NCBI GenBank assembly: GCA_020692565.1
Contig: JAIMKJ010000009.1
Coordinates: forward strand, 88,856 to 128,327
Source: Thermomonas sp.
GTDB taxonomy: Bacteria > Pseudomonadota > Gammaproteobacteria > Xanthomonadales > Xanthomonadaceae
Direction of reading: 5' to 3'
DNA: 39,472 nucleotides
Part shown: piece by piece, positions 35,395-39,472 of the stretch
How the letters are laid out: each line of letters starts with the position of its first letter
Numbering within the stretch: the first letter of the stretch is position 1
The notes under the pieces: model-generated
Seen by the model: only the letters and a program-made list of their open reading frames with translations
The model's database searches: none
What the model was told of the DNA's origin: nothing
Made by a program: the position numbers and the translations under genes

Positions 35395-36446
35395 GCCGCG
35401 TCTCCGATACGCTCAAGACGATAGCTGCCGTCGAGCACGCGATTCACCCAGGGCTGGTGATCCAGATACCAGTCGACCGTGCGTGCGATGCCCTGCTCGA
35501 ACGTCATCGACGGCGCCCAGCCGAGTTCGCCGTGCAGTTTCGAAGCATCGATGGCGTAGCGGCGGTCGTGGCCGGGGCGATCCTTGACGTAGGCGATCAG
35601 CGATTCGCGCGCGCGACCGTCGGCGAGCGGGCGGCGCTGGTCGAGCAGCGCGCAGATCGTCTTCACCACGGTGATGTTCTCGCGCTCGGCTTCGCCGCCG
35701 ACGTTGTAGGTTTCACCGGGACGTCCGCGCTCGAGCACGGCACGGATCGCGCTGCAGTGATCGCCCACATACAGCCAATCGCGCACGTTGCGGCCGTCGC
35801 CGTAGACCGGCAGCGGTTCGCCGGCCAGCGCTTTCGCGATGATCAACGGAATGAGTTTTTCCGGGAACTGGTACGGGCCGTAGTTGTTCGAGCAGTTGGT
35901 GGTGAGCACCGGCAGCCCGTAAGTGTGGTGGAACGCGCGGACCAGATGGTCCGATGCCGCCTTCGACGCGGAATACGGCGAGTTCGGCGCGTAGGGCGTG
36001 GTCTCTGTGAATTTGCCGGTGTCGCCGAGCGAGCCGTAGACCTCGTCGGTGGACACGTGCAGGAAGCGGAAACCGTCGCGGCTCGCGCCTTCGAGGGCCT
36101 TCCAATAGTCGCGGACGCACTCCAGCAGGCCAAGGGTGCCGACGACGTTGGTCTGCACGAATGCGGCAGGGCCGTCGATGGAGCGGTCGACATGGCTCTC
36201 GGCCGCGAAATTCACCACCGCGTCGGGGCGGTGTTCGGCCAGCAGGGCCGCGACCAGCGCGCGATCGCCGATGTCGCCCTTGGCGAAGAGATGGCCAGGG
36301 TTGCCTTCGAGAGAGGCCAGCGTGTCGAGATTGCCGGCGTAGGTCAGCGCATCCAGATTGATGATCCGGACACCGCTTGCGACGGCGTCCAGTACGAAGT
36401 TACCCCCGATGAAACCGGCCCCGCCGGTCACAAGCCATGTCGGCAC
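35391..36446 (-). CDS. rfbB: dTDP-glucose 4,6-dehydratase
   Basis: RfbB (RmlB) converts dTDP-glucose to the 4-keto-6-deoxy sugar using bound NAD. The 351-residue product has [10 protein letters not shown] (6-15), the active-site triplet T133-D134-E135 in VSTDEVYGS, and the Y158/K162 pair in [28 protein letters not shown] and [12 protein letters not shown] follow. The start is GTG at 36446, supported by AGGAG seven bases upstream and by MPTWLVTGG alignment. TACAAT at 36485-36480 is a possible -10 for the operon; no clear -35 is seen. Product sugar goes to lipopolysaccharide or other surface polymers. Confidence 0.98.
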   Translation of the reverse strand: MPTWLVTGGAGFIGGNFVLDAVASGVRIINLDALTYAGNLDTLASLEGNPGHLFAKGDIGDRALVAALLAEHRPDAVVNFAAESHVDRSIDGPAAFVQTNVVGTLGLLECVRDYWKALEGASRDGFRFLHVSTDEVYGSLGDTGKFTETTPYAPNSPYSASKAASDHLVRAFHHTYGLPVLTTNCSNNYGPYQFPEKLIPLIIAKALAGEPLPVYGDGRNVRDWLYVGDHCSAIRAVLERGRPGETYNVGGEAERENITVVKTICALLDQRRPLADGRARESLIAYVKDRPGHDRRYAIDASKLHGELGWAPSMTFEQGIARTVDWYLDHQPWVNRVLDGSYRLERIGDAA

Positions 36447-36540
36447 TCGAATGCTCCTGATTAGCGAAATAACCGGCGAATTGTATCGTCATACCCACGA
36501 CCGAACGGGTTGGCGTCAGCGGCCCCAGCTGAACAGTGCT

Positions 36541-37263
36541 TCAGGCTCGACCCATCTCCCAGACGCAGCGCCCGGCCTTCTTGCGGATCGCGTCGAGACG
36601 GGCGGCATGGGCGGCCAGTTCGTCGTCGGTCGCACGTACCCGCGGGCGCAGCGCGGCATCCACAGGCGTCGCGGTGAACGCCGCGGCGGCCACCTCGGCC
36701 GCGCGCTCGCTGTCGGCGACATTGCCGAAGCCGATCTCGCTCTGCCCCGAGGTCAGCGCCAGATAGACTTCGGCCAGCAGCTGCGAGTCGAGCAATGCGC
36801 CATGCAACTGGCGATGCGCGTTGTTCACGTCGAGACGCTTGCACAGCGCGTCCAGGGAATTGCGCTGGCCGGGATAGCGCTTGCGGGCCATGTCCAGCGA
36901 GTCTTCGATGCCGCTGACGCGATCGCGCAGGCGCCCGTACCTGGGGCCGAGCATCGACAACTCGTTGTCGAGGAAGCCGACGTCGAAGGCGGCGTTGTGG
37001 ATGATCAGCTCGGCGCCATCGATGAATTCAAGGAAGGCATCGGCGATGTCGGCGAAAGACGGCTTGTCGGCGAGGAACTCCAGGGTCAGGCCGGTGACTT
37101 CCTGGGCGCCGGGCTCGAACGCGCAGTCAGGACGGATGTACTGCTGATAGGTGCGGCCGGTCGGCCGGCGTTCCATCAACTCCACGCAGCCGATTTCGAC
37201 CACGCGATTGCCCTTCTTCCACTCCAGACCGGTGGTTTCGGTATCGAGGACGATCTGTCTCAT
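36541..37263 (-). CDS. dnaQ: DNA polymerase III epsilon subunit (3'-5' proofreading exonuclease)
   Basis: DnaQ supplies proofreading to the replicative polymerase. The 240-residue product has the DEDDh exonuclease motifs: D7 and E9 in [23 protein letters not shown] (second aspartate), and [15 protein letters not shown] (histidine and last aspartate). The C-terminal stretch of about 70 residues is variable and would bind the alpha subunit. The start at 37263 overlaps the rnhA stop (ATGA), giving a coupled rnhA-dnaQ pair, but here both read the same way, unlike the divergent pair of E. coli. Confidence 0.96.
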   Translation of the reverse strand: MRQIVLDTETTGLEWKKGNRVVEIGCVELMERRPTGRTYQQYIRPDCAFEPGAQEVTGLTLEFLADKPSFADIADAFLEFIDGAELIIHNAAFDVGFLDNELSMLGPRYGRLRDRVSGIEDSLDMARKRYPGQRNSLDALCKRLDVNNAHRQLHGALLDSQLLAEVYLALTSGQSEIGFGNVADSERAAEVAAAAFTATPVDAALRPRVRATDDELAAHAARLDAIRKKAGRCVWEMGRA

Positions 37264-37730
37264 GCGCGGGCGGCCTCCTGTTGCTTGTAGATGATCGCCT
37301 GATCGCGAGCGAGGACGTCGACGCGTTCGTTGTCCGGATCGCCGGAGTGGCCTTTCACCCAACGCCAGTCGATGCGATGGCGCTGGGCCGCGGCATGCAG
37401 GCGTTCCCAGAGGTCGCGGTTCTTCACCGGATCGCCGCCGGCGGTCTTCCACTTCCGACGCACCCAGTTCGGCATCCATTCGGTGATGCCCTGGCGCACG
37501 TATTGCGAGTCGGTGAACAGGGTGACCACGCAGGCTTCGGTCAGCGTTTCCAGGCCCATGATCGCCGCCATCAGCTCCATCCGGTTGTTGGTGGTCAACG
37601 CCTCGCCGCCGGCGATCTCGCGCTCGCGCTGTTTGTAGCGCAGCAGCGCGGCCCAGCCCCCGGGGCCGGGGTTGCCGAGGCACGCGCCGTCGGTGTGGAT
37701 CTCGATCTGCTTGATCTCTGCATCTTTCAA
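37260..37730 (-). CDS. rnhA: Ribonuclease HI
   Basis: RNase HI cuts RNA in RNA-DNA hybrids. The 156-residue product has the complete catalytic set: D14 in [17 protein letters not shown]52 in NRMELMAA, D74 in FTDSQYV, H128 in [14 protein letters not shown] and D138. No ATG or GTG is available at the conserved N terminus; the start is a TTG at 37730 with GGAG ten bases upstream, and it overlaps the stop of the preceding methyltransferase gene (TTGA). The length matches E. coli RNase HI (155). The stop overlaps dnaQ. Confidence 0.95.
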   Translation of the reverse strand: MKDAEIKQIEIHTDGACLGNPGPGGWAALLRYKQREREIAGGEALTTNNRMELMAAIMGLETLTEACVVTLFTDSQYVRQGITEWMPNWVRRKWKTAGGDPVKNRDLWERLHAAAQRHRIDWRWVKGHSGDPDNERVDVLARDQAIIYKQQEAARA

Positions 37731-38386
37731 GCCGCGGGTACTCCGTCGGACAGCGCCAGCGTTTTGCGCAGGCGCATCGGTGTGAGAGGGAAGGCGCGCT
37801 TTTCGGCGCGCAACAGGTAGGCCGCGCGCAGCCCCGAGCCGGACTGCAGGCTGGGCGAAGCGGTCGGCGACCACTGCGGACCGATCCCCTGGGCCACCGG
37901 TTCGGGCGCAAGGCCCGCCTCGGCCAGCAGACGGCGCCAGGTCGAAGGGTCGTGCCCGGACAATCCGCTGCGGCGCCAGCGCAGGCGATAAGGCGACAGC
38001 GGATTCATGCCCAGCAGCGACAATCGCCCGCCCGGCACCAGCACCCGGGCGCATTCCTCGATCAAGGCGGCAGCATCGATCCGCGCGTCGCCGACGTGCT
38101 GCAGCACCACCGCGCCCAGCGATTCGGTCGCCAGGGGCAGCGGCAAACCACAGCGGATCGGGCCGCACCAGCCGTCTCTCGCGGGACTGAGACGCAATCC
38201 ACGCCCCGCGGTCGGCTCGGCGGCGGCGGTCGGCGCCAGCCACAGCCACGGCAAACCCACCACGGGATGCGCCGCCAGCGCATCAGCGACGATGGTGTGC
38301 TCGCTGTCGAGAACTGCCAGCCCGGCCGGGAGCAGGAACCACTGCATCGCGGAGTCGGGCTGTGCGGGAGAGGACAAAGCAGGCAT
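37727..38386 (-). CDS. Class I SAM-dependent methyltransferase, YafS-like
   Basis: The 219-residue product is a degenerate class I methyltransferase: [18 protein letters not shown] resembles motif II/post-I, and [31 protein letters not shown] is the typical motif III region of Methyltransf_11. The canonical glycine-rich SAM loop is poorly conserved. Position between gloB (divergent) and rnhA-dnaQ matches yafS in E. coli, an uncharacterised methyltransferase, so orthology is likely. I start at ATG 38386; ATG 38347 inside is an alternative. The stop overlaps the rnhA TTG. Confidence 0.85.
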   Translation of the reverse strand: MPALSSPAQPDSAMQWFLLPAGLAVLDSEHTIVADALAAHPVVGLPWLWLAPTAAAEPTAGRGLRLSPARDGWCGPIRCGLPLPLATESLGAVVLQHVGDARIDAAALIEECARVLVPGGRLSLLGMNPLSPYRLRWRRSGLSGHDPSTWRRLLAEAGLAPEPVAQGIGPQWSPTASPSLQSGSGLRAAYLLRAEKRAFPLTPMRLRKTLALSDGVPAA

Positions 38387-38449
38387 CGTGTCATTGTAAG
38401 CCGCCGCCCCGTCCCGTCGTCCCACCCGATGCTCTACTCGATGCCCATC

Positions 38450-39238
38450 ATGCGCCTGCACCCCCTGCCCGCTTTCGACGACAACTACATCTGGACGCTG
38501 ACCGCAGACGATGGCCGTGCGCTGGTGGTCGATCCCGGCGATGCCGCGCCGGTGCTGGCCGCGGCCGACGAGGGCCTGCGGCCGATCGCGGTGCTGGTGA
38601 CCCACCATCACCCTGACCATATCGGCGGTCTCGCCACCCTGATAGCGCGCTGGCCGGAACTCGAGATCCACGCGCCGCACGATCCCCGCATCGACATCGC
38701 GACCCATCGCGTGGGCCAGGGCGACGCCGTGACCGTGGCAGACTGGCGCTTCGATACGCTGGAAGTGCCCGGCCACACCCGTAGCCATATCGCATTCCAC
38801 TGCCGGGCCAGCGACAAGCAGATCGGCCCCGGTCTGTTGTTCTGCGGCGACACCCTGTTCAGCCTCGGCTGTGGGCGGCTGTTCGAAGGCACGCCGGCGC
38901 AGATGCTGACATCGCTCGATGCGTTCGCCGCACTGCCTGGCGACACCCTGGTCTGCTGCACGCACGAATACACGCAAAGCAATGCCGGATTCGCGCTGAC
39001 CGTCGATCCACACAATCCGGCGCTGCAGGCGCGCGCGGAAGCGGTCCGCGCGCTGCGCGCAGCATCGCAACCGACCTTGCCCAGCACCATCGCGCAGGAG
39101 ATCGCGACCAATCCCTTCCTCCGCTGCGATGCGCCAGCCGTACGCGATGCCATCGCCGACCGCCTCGGCCACGCACCCGCGGATCGCCTGCAGACCTTCG
39201 CCGAACTGCGCCGCTGGAAGGACGCATTCCGGAGCTGA
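38450..39238 (+). CDS. gloB: Hydroxyacylglutathione hydrolase (glyoxalase II)
   Basis: GloB hydrolyses S-lactoylglutathione to lactate and glutathione, the second step of methylglyoxal detoxification. From ATG 38450 the product has 262 residues and begins MRLHPLPAFDDNYIWTL, the family start. Metal ligands are visible: H52, H54, D56 and H57 in VTHHHPDHIGG, histidine in VPGHTRSHIAF, aspartate in LFCGDTLFSLGCGRLFEG, and histidine in CCTHEYTQSN; the C-terminal substrate-binding domain follows. In-frame ATGs at 38429 and 38441 are alternatives; none has a clear ribosome-binding site. It diverges from the YafS-like gene. Confidence 0.96.
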   Translation: MRLHPLPAFDDNYIWTLTADDGRALVVDPGDAAPVLAAADEGLRPIAVLVTHHHPDHIGGLATLIARWPELEIHAPHDPRIDIATHRVGQGDAVTVADWRFDTLEVPGHTRSHIAFHCRASDKQIGPGLLFCGDTLFSLGCGRLFEGTPAQMLTSLDAFAALPGDTLVCCTHEYTQSNAGFALTVDPHNPALQARAEAVRALRAASQPTLPSTIAQEIATNPFLRCDAPAVRDAIADRLGHAPADRLQTFAELRRWKDAFRS

Positions 39239-39332
39239 AGACCACGGAAACGACGCGCATCCGGACCATACGGCAGCCCACGGTCGACCGTCCGTGGCAC
39301 ACTGAACGCCCCGACGGAGACACGAGACGATC

Positions 39333-39472
39333 ATGGGTTTTCTGCAAGGCAAACGCGCCCTCATCACCGGCATCGCCAGCGAGCGCTCCATCGCGTCCGG
39401 CATCGCCGAAGCCATGCACCGCGAGGGTGCGGAACTGGCGTTCACCTATCAGAACGAAAAACTGAAATCGCG
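39333..39472 (+). CDS. fabI: Enoyl-[acyl-carrier-protein] reductase (NADH), N-terminal part
   Basis: The window ends 46 codons into this gene. The visible part, [25 protein letters not shown] followed by [16 protein letters not shown], has the altered Rossmann motif (GIASxRSIAxGIA) specific to FabI-type enoyl reductases of fatty-acid synthesis. GGAG lies 13 bases upstream of ATG 39333, with a CGAGACG stretch in between. No statement about the C-terminal half is possible. Confidence 0.9.
   Translation, partial: MGFLQGKRALITGIASERSIASGIAEAMHREGAELAFTYQNEKLKS

Noticed and set aside
36447..36540. Possible tRNA gene next to dnaQ, as in E. coli (aspV)
   Set aside because: No cloverleaf, anticodon stem or conserved GTTCGA-type arm can be formed in this 94-base gap.

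Overview
This GC-rich window looks like chromosome from a member of the Lysobacteraceae (Xanthomonadaceae), close to Lysobacter, Luteimonas, Stenotrophomonas or Xanthomonas. The evidence is gene order (map-glnD-dapD-yffB-like-dapE-asnB facing rpsB-tsf; gloB-yafS-like-rnhA-dnaQ), a TonB-dependent receptor, several secreted S9 peptidases, and short GTAG-type palindromic repeats like the SMAG elements of Stenotrophomonas. There is no CRISPR array, rRNA, recognisable tRNA, insertion sequence or prophage. The genus is inferred, not proven.

Layout. 1-5.8 kb (+): the end of a TonB-dependent receptor, a PiuC-type dioxygenase, then a PepSY-type membrane protein, DUF2271, DUF4198, ApbE and a membrane-anchored diflavin reductase. 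Together these read as an electron-transfer chain across the inner membrane, probably for iron uptake. 6.2-12.4 kb (+): parC and tpm (overlapping), a zinc-ribbon methyltransferase and a penicillin-acylase-family Ntn hydrolase. 12.5-20.6 kb (-): map, glnD, dapD, a Spx/ArsC-like protein, dapE and asnB, covering protein maturation, nitrogen sensing, lysine/diaminopimelate and asparagine synthesis. 20.6-26.5 kb: rpsB, tsf and pyrH (+), with a lipoprotein, a tiny secreted peptide, an AIM24 protein and a cupin lying between tsf and pyrH. 26.6-32.9 kb (-): three tandem S9 prolyl-oligopeptidase paralogues. 33-36.4 kb (-): rfbBACD (rmlBACD), the complete dTDP-L-rhamnose pathway. 36.5-38.4 kb (-): dnaQ, rnhA and a methyltransferase, overlapping. 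38.4 kb to the end (+): gloB and the start of fabI.

The most notable signal is upstream of asnB. A 36-codon leader ORF (14442-14332, minus) carries six asparagine codons, five of them AAT. A 12-bp terminator hairpin (14307-14279) follows, and the asnB ribosome-binding site comes after that. This is the architecture of classical ribosome-mediated attenuation, here apparently tuned to asparagine. The putative promoter places transcription start on or next to the leader AUG, so the leader may be translated from a leaderless transcript.

A second unusual pattern is in the rhamnose operon. The gaps rfbA-rfbC and rfbC-rfbD are each filled by a mini-ORF (16 and 10 codons) that overlaps the upstream stop and the downstream start through ATGA, so translation could run unbroken through the operon. 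A third point is the DGVTGPT motif in the DUF2271 protein, beside apbE, which suggests covalent flavinylation.
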